From: an uncultured Rothia sp.
GTDB taxonomy: Bacteria; Actinomycetota; Actinomycetes; Actinomycetales; Micrococcaceae
Assembly (NCBI GenBank): GCA_946222285.1
Contig: CAMIIP010000001.1
Location: forward strand, 1-64,000
Length of the DNA stretch: 64,000 nucleotides
Direction: 5' to 3'
Shown here: piece by piece, positions 24,405-32,900 of the stretch
How the letters are laid out: every line of letters begins with the position of its first letter
Numbering within the stretch: the stretch's first letter is position 1
Position numbers and translations under genes: made by a program
The notes under the pieces: generated by a model
The model's input: the letters and a program-made list of their open reading frames with translations, nothing else
Databases searched by the model: none
What the model was told of the DNA's origin: nothing

Positions 24405-25121
24405 TTAGTGTCCCATGCCTAAACCGCCGTCAACTGGAATAACCGCACCAGAAATATAACCGGCGTCGTTTCCTGCTAGCCATGTCACTACTCGGGCAAT
24501 TTCTTCAGGTTCAGCAAAACGACCGGCAGGAATAGATTCCTTATACTTAGCCTGAGTTTCTTGAGGAAGTACAGCGGTCATTTCAGTATTAATAAAACCC
24601 GGTGCTACCACGTTAGCTGTGATATTACGTCCACCTAACTCGCGAGTAATCGATCGAGCCATACCGACCAAAGCGGCTTTAGACGAGGAATAATTAACCT
24701 GACCAGGGCTACCGTAAAGACCGACCACAGAAGAAATCAAAATAATACGACCACGCTTAAGTTTCAGCATACCTTTAATCGCACGCTGAACCACACGGAA
24801 AGCACCGGTAAGATTAGTATCAACTACATCTGTAAAATCTTCTTCTTTCATGCGCATCAACAACATATCTTTGGTGATACCGGCATTTGCAACTAACACT
24901 TCAACGGAGCCGAACTCAGTCTCAATCTGTTTGAAAGCCGCATCTATCGATGAAGCATCGCGTACATCTGCTTGCACGGCAAAAAACTCAGTAGGGGCCT
25001 CACCAGAACGGTAGGTTACACACACATTGTGACCAGCTTCTTTAAAAGCCGTGGCAATTGCGTAACCGATTCCGCGGTTGCCACCGGTCACCAAAACGGT
25101 TTGAGGGGAAAATTCAGACAT
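24405..25121 (-). CDS. fabG: 3-oxoacyl-ACP reductase
   Basis: FabG reduces 3-oxoacyl-ACP with NADPH in fatty-acid elongation. The protein has the cofactor motif TGGNRGIGYA, the NAG motif in VANAGITKDMLLMRM, the catalytic YSSSK and a C-terminal GAVIPVDGGLGMGH that is typical of FabG. The length is 238 residues. I chose the ATG of MSEFSPQ, which has AAGGA seven bases upstream, over a TTG 21 bases earlier. In mycobacteria fabG pairs with inhA; here an atypical SDR takes the following place. Confidence 0.9.
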   Translation of the reverse strand: MSEFSPQTVLVTGGNRGIGYAIATAFKEAGHNVCVTYRSGEAPTEFFAVQADVRDASSIDAAFKQIETEFGSVEVLVANAGITKDMLLMRMKEEDFTDVVDTNLTGAFRVVQRAIKGMLKLKRGRIILISSVVGLYGSPGQVNYSSSKAALVGMARSITRELGGRNITANVVAPGFINTEMTAVLPQETQAKYKESIPAGRFAEPEEIARVVTWLAGNDAGYISGAVIPVDGGLGMGH

Positions 25122-25283
25122 CAGATTCCTTTGACTGGGCAAAACTGCTTCACAGCTATCTTACTTGCCTAGGGCAGTGACCGAATCATCTAAACCCGCT
25201 TCTTGTACATTTTGAGTTAAGTTCTAAACTTGAGGAAGCATCTACTTAAACTTACGGGTACAAGCAAATAGGTGGTGAAGTAT

Positions 25284-25739
25284 ATGTCTTCAAAAAGTTG
25301 GACGTTGGAAGAGCTGCGCAAGCAGGGCTACATTAATGATGAACCGGAGGTTCATTCCATCACCAATGCTGAATCGCCCCACTCAGAGAACGTTAACCAG
25401 CGCTTTCGTTCCTATGCGTTTAAGATGTTTCTTCGTATCGTATGTATTGTTGCAGCGCTCTTCACCCACGGTTGGATTATGTGGGCTTGCATTGTTGCCG
25501 CCGGTATTCTGCCCTGGGTGGCTGTGGTGCTGGCCAACGGTAACACTAGAGCCAGAAATGAAGATTTTTCTGCTTATCTCACTCTTGATCAGCAAAGAGC
25601 TCTAGAAAGTTCAGCAACACCGCAATCTTCACCTGAAGATACCTATCAAATGCCCCCAAAATCTATGGAAGCTGAAGAAGAGATCATCGAAGGTGAAGTA
25701 CTACGTCCAGAAACTTCAACTGCTCAAGCAAATAAGTAG
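25284..25739 (+). CDS. DUF3099 family membrane protein
   Basis: The 151-residue protein has the DUF3099 core RFRSYAFKMFLRIVCIV followed by two hydrophobic segments (about residues 45-85), ending in the PWVAVVLANG stretch. The C-terminal 50 residues are acidic and soluble. Function is unknown. The ATG at 25284 has a GGTGG box about eight bases upstream; the GTG at 25272 would add four residues. It is followed, 31 bp downstream, by a small Cys-rich gene. Confidence 0.85.
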   Translation: MSSKSWTLEELRKQGYINDEPEVHSITNAESPHSENVNQRFRSYAFKMFLRIVCIVAALFTHGWIMWACIVAAGILPWVAVVLANGNTRARNEDFSAYLTLDQQRALESSATPQSSPEDTYQMPPKSMEAEEEIIEGEVLRPETSTAQANK

Positions 25740-25770
25740 AACTCCTTTTCTCTTTTTGAAAGGCTAGATT

Positions 25771-26055
25771 ATGGATCTCCTTAGCTCGCTCTCACACGGT
25801 TCAGCATCCTCGCTCAGCCTTTCTTCCCAAGAAATTGACATGCCCAGATGCTCCCGAAAAGGGTGTTCAAGACAGGCTGAATGGAAAGTTCTCTGGAACA
25901 ATCCCAAAATCCATACTCCTGAACGCCGCAAAATATGGTTAGCCTGTAACGAACATAAGAAATATCTCGAAATTTTTTTAATCTCTCGGAACTTCTGGAA
26001 AACCACCGAACCGTTTAGTTTAGAGCAAAAGGAATTTTCACAGGGCGTTTTATAG
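25771..26055 (+). CDS. Small Cys-rich conserved protein
   Basis: The 94-residue protein has cysteines at 27, 32 and 59 and a histidine at 62 (C-x4-C ... C-x2-H), which could bind zinc. The central part, NPKIHTPERRKIWLAC, is well conserved in related actinobacteria as far as I recall, often between DUF3099 and SURF1 genes. No function is known. The ATG at 25771 has AAAGG at a good distance. A later ATG at 25840 (MPRCSRKGC) fits family length better but has a weak ribosome site. Confidence 0.72.
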   Translation: MDLLSSLSHGSASSLSLSSQEIDMPRCSRKGCSRQAEWKVLWNNPKIHTPERRKIWLACNEHKKYLEIFLISRNFWKTTEPFSLEQKEFSQGVL

Positions 26056-26152
26056 GGGCAGAGCTCGCCAGAGGACATCAACCGCTGATCAGTTTTACTC
26101 AGTAGAATAAATAGCGTCTTCGAAATAAGTATCAAAATGTTGGGATCAGTGA

Positions 26153-27112
26153 GTGTACCGATTTCTTTTCACCGGAAAATGGATAACCGGATTTATTTTT
26201 TGCATTCTCGCTTCCCTCCTCTGTCTCTACTTAGGTACTTGGCAATGGGATCGCAAGGAAGATCTCGATCACAAAAATTCACTCATCACCAGCAACTACG
26301 ATGCCAAGCCGCTACTCTTAGAAGACAACCCTGATATTTTTTCAACCTTTGACCCTGATACGCAGTGGAAGCCCGTTGAGATGACGGGGCATTATGTTAA
26401 AGAAGACCAGTTACTGGTAAGAAACCGACCCTACGAAGGTCTGAACGGCTACGACATCATCGTTCCTTTTCAAACTCTGACCGGATCTTTAGTTCTCATT
26501 GACCGTGGATGGGTTTCCGCAGAATCCGTGGATGCTGATCCTAACGGTAGCCAAATACCACAAACTCCCAACGGTAAATTAACCGTTATCGCACGCGTAC
26601 ACAACAGTGAAAGCGCCACAGGCAAAGATTCGCCCGATGGGCAGGTCGCCTCGCTGAATCTCGACGAAATTGCCTCAAAAACTTCAGATTCCCTTGCAAC
26701 TGGTGCTTATGGAATGCTCAAAGAGGAGACCCCATCTCCTGCCGTTTCACCCGCTAAAGCAGGCAAACCAGAGTTGGACACCGGTCCTAATCTGTCTTAT
26801 TCCGTACAGTGGGCTGTTTTTGCTTTGATGTGTTATTTCGCCTATTTTTGGCTGGCCAGACAAAAGGTTCGCAATGATGAAATCGACGCTCAAATCGCAG
26901 CAGAACTGGCAACCTACTATCAGCAATTCTATGACGCGGACGGTAACTATATCGGGGATGAAGATGAGGATATTGTGCGTCGCAAAATGGAGATGATAGA
27001 CGATATGCCATCGCATATGAAGTCCATAATTCGCCCTAAATACAACAAGAAACGCGATAGACCGTCAGATGAAGAAGAAGAAGATGCAATCCTAGAAAAT
27101 ATGGGGCGTTAA
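26153..27112 (+). CDS. SURF1 family cytochrome oxidase assembly protein
   Basis: SURF1 helps insert heme A into subunit I of cytochrome aa3 oxidase. The 319-residue protein has two membrane segments, one at about residues 8-28 ending in LGTWQWDRKE (the family signature) and one near 218-238. The loop between them holds NRPYEGLNGYDIIVPF and LIDRGWVS, which are conserved. The C-terminal tail of about 75 residues is strongly charged and rich in Asp and Glu, longer than in SURF1 of other groups. The start is GTG with no strong ribosome site. Confidence 0.9.
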   Translation: MYRFLFTGKWITGFIFCILASLLCLYLGTWQWDRKEDLDHKNSLITSNYDAKPLLLEDNPDIFSTFDPDTQWKPVEMTGHYVKEDQLLVRNRPYEGLNGYDIIVPFQTLTGSLVLIDRGWVSAESVDADPNGSQIPQTPNGKLTVIARVHNSESATGKDSPDGQVASLNLDEIASKTSDSLATGAYGMLKEETPSPAVSPAKAGKPELDTGPNLSYSVQWAVFALMCYFAYFWLARQKVRNDEIDAQIAAELATYYQQFYDADGNYIGDEDEDIVRRKMEMIDDMPSHMKSIIRPKYNKKRDRPSDEEEEDAILENMGR

Positions 27113-27118
27113 TCCGAT

Positions 27119-27134
27119 TCGAATATATATTCTA
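27119..27134. promoter_or_regulatory. LexA-like box upstream of the YdjM-type gene
   Basis: The 16 bases at 27119-27134 differ at one position from the perfect palindrome TCGAATATATATTCGA in front of uvrA. They lie 48 bp before the start of the hydrolase gene. The actinobacterial LexA consensus is TCGAAC-N4-GTTCGA. Confidence 0.6.
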
Positions 27135-27181
27135 CCTGTGTTAAATTTGGGCTAACAATCTAGCCCAAGGAGCACCAACCT

Positions 27182-27934
27182 ATGATGGGATATTCCCACT
27201 CAGTGAGCGCCGCCGCAACATGGTTATTACTGGTTGAAACAAACATTATCCCCATACACTCTCCCCTCATACTTTTAGCTACGACGCTCACATGCGCCGG
27301 AGCCGGCATGCTACCGGATATCGACCATAAGAATGGAACTATTGCCCATTCCCTTCCCCCATTTTCTCTATTTCTCACATCATTTGTCAGTAACGTCAGC
27401 GGCGGTCACCGCAAAGGAACCCATTCAATACTGGGCTTACTCGCCTTTTGGGCCATCGCAATTTTTTCTGAGCAACTGACCTATCAGGGTGTCCCCTGGG
27501 TTTCGCTTTTCATCACAGCCTATATGGGTGGTCTTGCTTTACGAACCTTTGGCGCTCCTGGAGGTTGGTTGGGAGCAATCGGTCTAGGTTTTCTCACCTG
27601 GCATACCCAATCTTTGAGTCTGACGCCGCTCGCTATAGGCGTGGGAGCAAGCGCCCATGTGGTCGGAGATTTTCTCACCACGCGGGGTATCAATCCAATC
27701 TGGCCGTTGATACTCAAATCCCCCGTTCCCAGCAAGATCTGGAAAAAATCAGGATATTTCGCTCTACCTCTTTTGGGTGACGCTGGTTCGAAGAGAGAAA
27801 AGATACTCACCAGTATCTTTTCCCTCTTTATTCTCTGGATGACGCTTGCTTTCTTCAACTTCGCGGAACCGCCATCAGAATTTTTCACAAATATTCAGTG
27901 GCTAAATCTAGCTCAAAGCGTGGGTCTCACCTGA
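27182..27934 (+). CDS. YdjM-type membrane-bound metal-dependent hydrolase
   Basis: The 250-residue protein belongs to the YdjM (DUF457) family of membrane-bound putative hydrolases. It shows GMLPDIDHKNG (about residues 42-52) with likely metal-binding Asp and His, then HRKGTHSILG (about 79-88) and five or six hydrophobic segments. E. coli ydjM is controlled by LexA, and a LexA-like box precedes this gene too. The biochemical activity is not known. The start is ATGATG with GGAG nine bases upstream. Confidence 0.85.
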   Translation: MMGYSHSVSAAATWLLLVETNIIPIHSPLILLATTLTCAGAGMLPDIDHKNGTIAHSLPPFSLFLTSFVSNVSGGHRKGTHSILGLLAFWAIAIFSEQLTYQGVPWVSLFITAYMGGLALRTFGAPGGWLGAIGLGFLTWHTQSLSLTPLAIGVGASAHVVGDFLTTRGINPIWPLILKSPVPSKIWKKSGYFALPLLGDAGSKREKILTSIFSLFILWMTLAFFNFAEPPSEFFTNIQWLNLAQSVGLT

Positions 27935-27961
27935 GAATAAACTGGACACGCCGCTAAAGAA

Positions 27962-29560
27962 CTAGGCCAATGAAATCAGATCTTGATACTCCTGCGTCCA
28001 AAGATCTTCAACTGCATCAGGAAGCATGAGAACACGCTCAGGATTGAGTGCTTCCACAGCTCCTTCATCGTGCGAGACCATCACAATAGCGCCCTCATAC
28101 ATTGTCAGAGCACTGAGGATTTCCTCGCGGGAAGCAGGATCAAGGTTGTTAGTAGGCTCGTCAAGAAGCAAAACGTTCGCCTGAGAAGCAACGAGCGTAG
28201 CCAAGGAAAGACGAGTCTTCTCACCGCCCGAAAGTACAGCCGCAGGTTTCTCTACATCATCCCCAGAAAAAAGAAAGGAACCCAAAATAGTGCGAACACG
28301 CGTAGCGTCTAAGTCCGGCGCTGCCGTACGCATATTCTCCAAAACACTGCGTTCGCCGTCGAGAATTTCATGCTCCTGGGCAAAATAGCCCACTTTGGCA
28401 CCGTGCCCCAGAATCACTTCGCCCGTATCGGGTTGAGTTACCCCCGCCAACATCCTCAACAGGGTAGTCTTACCGGCACCGTTAAGACCGAGAATGACAA
28501 CGCGCGAACCGCGGTCAATCGCTAAGTCAACGTTGGTAAAGATTTCCAAAGAGCCATAAGATTTTGAAAGATCTTGAGCAGAAAGGGGTGTCTTACCGCA
28601 GGGTGAAGGCTGAGGAAAGCGAATCGCTGCGACCTTATCCTGAACCTGCTCGTCTTCCAATCCGCGCATCAAACGCTCGGCGCGCTTAATCATCTGCTGG
28701 GCCGCCACCGCCTTGGTCGCCTTAGCACGCATCTTCTCAGCCTGAGCCATAAGAGTGCTTGCCTTCTTCTCTGCATTGGCGCGCTCGCGCTTACGGCGAG
28801 CAGCGTCTTGCTCACGCTGCAAAAGGTAGTTCTTCCAGCCCATGTTGTAGACATCAATCACGCAACGATTGGCGTCTAGGTAAAGCACCTTGTTGACTAC
28901 GAGCTCCATGAGTTCCACATCGTGACTAATAACCAGCAGTCCGCCCTGAAAGTTTTTGAGAAATTCGCGGAGCCAGACAATGGAATCATGATCGAGGTGG
29001 TTAGTGGGCTCGTCCAAAAGCATAGTATCTGCGTCAGAAAAAAGAATACGAGCGAGTTCTACGCGGCGGCGCTGACCACCGGACAGGGTAGAAAGAGGCT
29101 GTTCTAAGAGCCGCTCGGGCAGTGCCAGGTTGTGAGTAATGGTTGCTGCTTCAGATTCGGCGGCGTAGCCACCGCCGGCAATAAATTCAGCCTCCAGTCT
29201 GTCATAGCGACGCATAGCTTTTGCCTGGATGTTGGCGTCCTCGCTCGCCATCTGCTCTTGAGTCTCACGCATTTTTCGCGCTACGCCGTCTAGCCCTCGC
29301 GCCGAAAAAATACGGTCTTTAGCGAGCTGAGACATATCATCAACCTTTGGATCCTGCGGCAGATAACCTACTTTGCCGGTGGAAGTTACTTGGCCATCGG
29401 CAGGTAGGGTTTGACCGGCCAAAACCTTAGTCATGGTGGTTTTACCAGCGCCGTTGCGACCGACTAACCCAATCTTGTCGCCTTTATCGATGCGGAAATT
29501 TACATCATCCATGAGCAGACGTGCTCCGGCGCGAAGTTCAAGATGGGTAACGGTAATCAA
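27962..29560 (-). CDS. ABC-F family ATPase
   Basis: The 532-residue protein has two ABC domains without membrane segments. The first has GRNGAGKTTM (about 35-44) and LSGGQRRRVELAR; the second has GLNGAGKTTLLRML (about 355) and LSGGEKTRLSLA, with Walker B in NVLLLDEPTNNLD. A charged linker with many Arg and Lys residues (about 245-300) is the P-site tRNA-interaction motif region. ABC-F proteins act on the ribosome and some give antibiotic protection. The subfamily cannot be fixed, and a housekeeping translation role is likeliest. Confidence 0.9.
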   Translation of the reverse strand: MITVTHLELRAGARLLMDDVNFRIDKGDKIGLVGRNGAGKTTMTKVLAGQTLPADGQVTSTGKVGYLPQDPKVDDMSQLAKDRIFSARGLDGVARKMRETQEQMASEDANIQAKAMRRYDRLEAEFIAGGGYAAESEAATITHNLALPERLLEQPLSTLSGGQRRRVELARILFSDADTMLLDEPTNHLDHDSIVWLREFLKNFQGGLLVISHDVELMELVVNKVLYLDANRCVIDVYNMGWKNYLLQREQDAARRKRERANAEKKASTLMAQAEKMRAKATKAVAAQQMIKRAERLMRGLEDEQVQDKVAAIRFPQPSPCGKTPLSAQDLSKSYGSLEIFTNVDLAIDRGSRVVILGLNGAGKTTLLRMLAGVTQPDTGEVILGHGAKVGYFAQEHEILDGERSVLENMRTAAPDLDATRVRTILGSFLFSGDDVEKPAAVLSGGEKTRLSLATLVASQANVLLLDEPTNNLDPASREEILSALTMYEGAIVMVSHDEGAVEALNPERVLMLPDAVEDLWTQEYQDLISLA

Positions 29561-29690
29561 AAGATGCCTTTCGGTTTGTGGGGCGGACGCAACTTCTCAG
29601 TCTAGTGCTCATTACTCTTTCCCGGTATGCACAGGCAAGCTTTCATGGCAAAGCTCATAACAAAGTCGGTTGGGATTTTTGAAGAAAATA

Positions 29691-29711
29691 TTTTTGAACA
29701 GTGTTCAAAAA
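29691..29711. promoter_or_regulatory. BioQ-like operator overlapping the bioY promoter
   Basis: A perfect 21-bp palindrome around a central G (TTTTTGAACA-G-TGTTCAAAAA) contains TGAAC-N3-GTTCA, the form of the BioQ repressor site in actinobacterial biotin genes. It covers the likely -35 (TTGAAC, 29694-29699). The -10 TAATAT follows at 29716-29721, with the bioY ATG seven bases after it. Confidence 0.7.
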
Positions 29712-29728
29712 TCTGTAATATTCTCACT

Positions 29729-30334
29729 ATGTCATCAAATTCCACCGCTTCTTCGGCTCCCCGCTCGCGCAAAAACCCGGGGCGAGACCTTGCTCTTATC
29801 GCCGTTTTTGCCGCTTTTATCGCTGTCTGCGCCCTCCTTCCCGCATTTCCAGTAGGACCTGCCGGCGTGCCCATTACTTTCCAAACCTTGGGCATATACC
29901 TTACCGCTCTCGTTTTGGGTGGCGGCAGAGGCTTTCTCTCCACTTTGCTGTATGTGGTTATAGGGCTTATTGGTTTGCCAGTTTTTGCTGGTGGCGGTGC
30001 TGGAATCGGTGTTTTGGCATCTCCTTCTGCCGGTTACCTTCTAGGCTTTCTGCCCTGCGCTTTTGTCATTGGCGTTTTAGCACATAGTTTTCTGCGCCGG
30101 CGTTCAGGTAATACTCAACTCTTCATCAAACTTTTTCTGGCGACGCTGGCTGGTTCTGTACTGCTAACGACTGCTGGAATCATCGGTATGGTAGTCAATG
30201 CCCATCTAAGTTGGGGACATGCTTTCGCTGCCGCCCTCATATATCTTCCCGGCGATCTCATTAAATGCATGGTTTCCGTCACTGTTGCTCTCGCGGTTCA
30301 TAGAGCGTTCCCTGCACTCGCTCGCCGCTCATGA
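29729..30334 (+). CDS. bioY: Biotin ECF transporter S component
   Basis: BioY is the membrane subunit that binds biotin. The 201-residue protein has about six hydrophobic segments and the family stretches PITFQTLGIYLTAL and GLPVFAGGGAGIGVL, followed by SPSAGYLLGF. The start codon lies seven bases after the -10 box, so the message is probably leaderless. A 40-residue stretch upstream in frame has no support. It is the first gene of bioY-bioM-bioN and ends in an ATGA overlap with bioM. Confidence 0.93.
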   Translation: MSSNSTASSAPRSRKNPGRDLALIAVFAAFIAVCALLPAFPVGPAGVPITFQTLGIYLTALVLGGGRGFLSTLLYVVIGLIGLPVFAGGGAGIGVLASPSAGYLLGFLPCAFVIGVLAHSFLRRRSGNTQLFIKLFLATLAGSVLLTTAGIIGMVVNAHLSWGHAFAAALIYLPGDLIKCMVSVTVALAVHRAFPALARRS

Positions 30335-31143
30335 GCTTTTTTTCTCGCAAGAAATTACCATCCCAACCCAACTCGGCAGCAAAACTCACCTTTGAAGAAT
30401 CTGCCGGGCTAGTGGTGAAATCAGCGCATGTTGTAGGTGAAAGCTCCCAGCAAAGCCTTGAAATTTTGCACGATATTACAGTTACGCTCAAGCACCCCAA
30501 AACAGCGGTACTTGGCCTAAACGGTAGCGGTAAGTCAACCTTTCTTAAGCTTTTCAACGGCCTGATCGATTGTTCAAGCGGAACAGTACAGGTACACGGT
30601 GTGGATGTTGACCAAAATATTACGGCGATTCGCCGCCGAGTTGGCTTGCTCTTCTCCGATCCGCAAAGTCAGCTCATTATGCCCACTCCGGTGGAGGACG
30701 TTGAACTCTCTTTACACCACGAAAATTTAGAACCTGGCGAACGACGACGTCGCGCCGTCGAACTTCTTACCCAACGGGGACTGGGTGAGCGTGCGGAGCA
30801 CAGCGTTTTTCAGCTTTCCGGGGGTGAACGCCAACTTACAGCGCTGGTGGCGGTCCTGGCTGTAGAACCTAGAGTTTTACTACTGGATGAACCCACCACT
30901 CTCCTAGATTTACGCAACAAACTAAGATTCACCGAATTACTTCACTCATTACCACAACAAATGGTGATCAGCACACACGATTTAGAGCTTGCAGAAGAAT
31001 GCGATCAGGCATTGATTATCCATGAAGGGCGGCTGCTCGCACAGGGTTCAGCACAGCAAATCGTTGAGGAGTATCGAAGCTACTGCGCTCAGGGATTCCC
31101 TCCGAGTACCGAACAAGAAATAGAGCAAATCCGAGATGAATAG
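30331..31143 (+). CDS. bioM: Biotin ECF transporter ATPase
   Basis: This is the energy-coupling ATPase of the biotin importer. The 270-residue protein has Walker A GLNGSGKST (about residue 70), the ECF-type Q-loop LLFSDPQSQLIMPTPVEDV, signature LSGGERQLTALVAVL, Walker B VLLLDEPTTLLD and the switch histidine in ISTHDLEL. The N-terminal 40 residues are an extension without similarity. The start overlaps the bioY stop as ATGA. Confidence 0.92.
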   Translation: MSFFSRKKLPSQPNSAAKLTFEESAGLVVKSAHVVGESSQQSLEILHDITVTLKHPKTAVLGLNGSGKSTFLKLFNGLIDCSSGTVQVHGVDVDQNITAIRRRVGLLFSDPQSQLIMPTPVEDVELSLHHENLEPGERRRRAVELLTQRGLGERAEHSVFQLSGGERQLTALVAVLAVEPRVLLLDEPTTLLDLRNKLRFTELLHSLPQQMVISTHDLELAEECDQALIIHEGRLLAQGSAQQIVEEYRSYCAQGFPPSTEQEIEQIRDE

Positions 31144-31753
31144 TCTTTTTGATGCGTACTCCCCCGGAACCTCTCCTGTACATAAAACACCGCTGTGGAG
31201 TAAATGGATGTGCACATTAGGCATAGCTTTCGCATGTACTTTCACAAGCTCCTGGGTTATTCCACTGATATGTTGTGGACTCATTATTACTATCGGTTGC
31301 CTTGCCGGAATAACTATAAAAAATTGGCTAGTATCTGCGTGGAGCATCAAATGGTTGCTGTTGGCTATGAGTGTTTACTACATATTTTTTAATAAAATCG
31401 AGCAGGGCGCAGATGTTCTCCTGACATTTCTAACCCTTATTTTTACTTCAAAGGTTTTGCTCTTTAGCACCCCCACTCCGGTGCTCATTGATGGTTTTGT
31501 GAAGTTTTGTCGGCCTCTTCAAATCTTTGGAGTTTCCCCACGTCAGGTGGGTTTAGCGATTGCCCTCATGCTACGGTCCATTCCCGTCATTATGGATTTA
31601 TGGGTACAGTTACAAGTCTCTGTTAAAGCTCGGGGGTTGAAGGTCTCCCCCTTTATGCTCTTTACCCCCCTAATGATTTCTACGGTAAATTTCGCTCATG
31701 AAACGGGGGACGCAATTGCTGCAAGAGGACTAGATCGCCCTGACACTAAGTAG
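31136..31753 (+). CDS. bioN: Biotin ECF transporter T component
   Basis: BioN is the membrane coupling subunit that links BioY to the ATPase. The 205-residue protein has about five hydrophobic segments and a conserved arginine-glycine motif in VSVKARGLKVSP (about 160-171), typical of EcfT coupling helices. A second such motif, AAARGLDRP-like, lies at the C-terminus. Its start overlaps the end of bioM by eight bases, so all three genes are one operon. Confidence 0.9.
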   Translation: MNSLFDAYSPGTSPVHKTPLWSKWMCTLGIAFACTFTSSWVIPLICCGLIITIGCLAGITIKNWLVSAWSIKWLLLAMSVYYIFFNKIEQGADVLLTFLTLIFTSKVLLFSTPTPVLIDGFVKFCRPLQIFGVSPRQVGLAIALMLRSIPVIMDLWVQLQVSVKARGLKVSPFMLFTPLMISTVNFAHETGDAIAARGLDRPDTK

Positions 31754-31767
31754 GTTTACTGTATGAT
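31740..31767 (+). promoter_or_regulatory. Promoter of the zinc metallopeptidase gene
   Basis: CTGACA (31740-31745), a 16-base spacer and TATGAT (31762-31767) form a good SigA-type promoter that overlaps the end of bioN. The ATG begins six bases after the -10, so the transcript is probably leaderless. Confidence 0.65.
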
Positions 31768-31773
31768 TTTGCC

Positions 31774-32694
31774 ATGGCTTTCAAAGAAAATTCTCGGCTG
31801 GACACCAGCCAGGTACGCCGCACCTCCGGTGGTAGCGGCAAAGGTATCGCAGTAGGTGGTGGCATCGGCGGTGCCCTCCTTCTGCTCGTCGTCGGCGTCT
31901 TCTTCGGTCAAGATGGCGTTAACGTTCTTAACCAGGTCACCGGTAACGGCTACTCCTACGACAGCGTACAGAGTGCTGACGGCGATGCGCAGCTCAAAGA
32001 AGACTGTCAAACCGGCGAAGACGCTAACACTAATTCCGACTGCAACATGGTAGGTACCGCTAACTCTCTCAATAACTTCTGGGGCTCCTATCTGGTCGAA
32101 AATACCGGCACCGAATACACGCTACCCAAGCTCAACCTATTTTCAGGTCAGATCTCTACCGGCTGTGGAGCAGCTAGTAGCGCTGTCGGCCCCTTCTACT
32201 GCCCCGCAGATCATCAGGCTTACGTAGATACTTCCTTCTTCAACGACATGAAAACCCAGCTCGGTGCAGAGGGCGGGCAGTCGGCAGAACAGTACGTGTT
32301 GGCCCATGAATATGGGCATCACGTTCAAAATCTTCTCGGTGATCTCAACTATTCGCAACAGGATCCACGCGGAGCAGACTCCGGTGCGGTTCGCGTGGAA
32401 CTCCAAGCAGATTGCTATGCCGGGGTATGGGCAAATCACGCGGCAGAAGACTCACAAAGCGCCGTCCAGCTCAAACCCTTCACCGAAGATGAAGTGAACC
32501 GCATCGTCAACGCCACCGAAGTAATCGGTGACGATCACATTCAGATGACCTCCCAGGGTAGAACCGATTCTTCCACCTACACCCACGGCACCAGTGCTCA
32601 GCGTACCGCCTGGTTTATGACCGGATACAACAGTGGTGACATGAAGAAATGCAATACCTTTGAATCAACTAACCTGGATAAACCAGCCGCCTAA
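31774..32694 (+). CDS. Neutral zinc metallopeptidase (YpfJ family)
   Basis: The 306-residue protein has a short cytoplasmic start, one membrane segment (about 28-46) and an external domain with HEYGHHVQNLL (about 183-193) as the zinc and catalytic site. The glutamate of VELQADCYAGVWA (about 210) is the likely third ligand. The segment with CPADHQAYVDTSFF is a family signature. The substrate is unknown. It is preceded by its own promoter and followed by two terminators. Confidence 0.9.
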   Translation: MAFKENSRLDTSQVRRTSGGSGKGIAVGGGIGGALLLLVVGVFFGQDGVNVLNQVTGNGYSYDSVQSADGDAQLKEDCQTGEDANTNSDCNMVGTANSLNNFWGSYLVENTGTEYTLPKLNLFSGQISTGCGAASSAVGPFYCPADHQAYVDTSFFNDMKTQLGAEGGQSAEQYVLAHEYGHHVQNLLGDLNYSQQDPRGADSGAVRVELQADCYAGVWANHAAEDSQSAVQLKPFTEDEVNRIVNATEVIGDDHIQMTSQGRTDSSTYTHGTSAQRTAWFMTGYNSGDMKKCNTFESTNLDKPAA

Positions 32695-32714
32695 AGATCA
32701 TTCAGGCATACTAT

Positions 32715-32760
32715 AAGAAGGCGTTGGAAGTACCCCAAAAGTACTTTCAACGCCTTCTTT
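32715..32760 (+). terminator. Terminator after the zinc metallopeptidase gene
   Basis: A 19-bp stem with wobble pairs (32715-32733 with 32741-32759) runs into a TTT tail. Confidence 0.75.
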
Positions 32761-32833
32761 AATAAACAGGAATCTCGTTTTATAACGAACGTGACATGCC
32801 AGTCTGATAGACGGCGTAGACGTACGCGATACG

Positions 32834-32874
32834 AAATTTCCCCACCTTCACGCTCGAAGGTGGGGAAATTTTTG
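32834..32874. terminator. Second terminator, between the metallopeptidase and the suf operon
   Basis: A perfect 16-bp stem (32834-32849 with 32856-32871) is followed by T on the plus strand. On the minus strand it lies just after the DUF59 gene and probably ends the suf operon as well. Confidence 0.75.
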
Positions 32875-32900
32875 CTTCTTTATGCAGCCCCGTTAAGGTA

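Noticed and set aside
29691..29711. The bioY palindrome as a LexA site
   Set aside because: GAAC and GTTC are separated by three bases, not the four of the LexA consensus, and the gene is for biotin uptake, so BioQ fits better.
32695..32900. Inverted repeats as CRISPR or insertion-sequence ends
   Set aside because: There are only two different hairpins with T tails between convergent genes, which are terminators.
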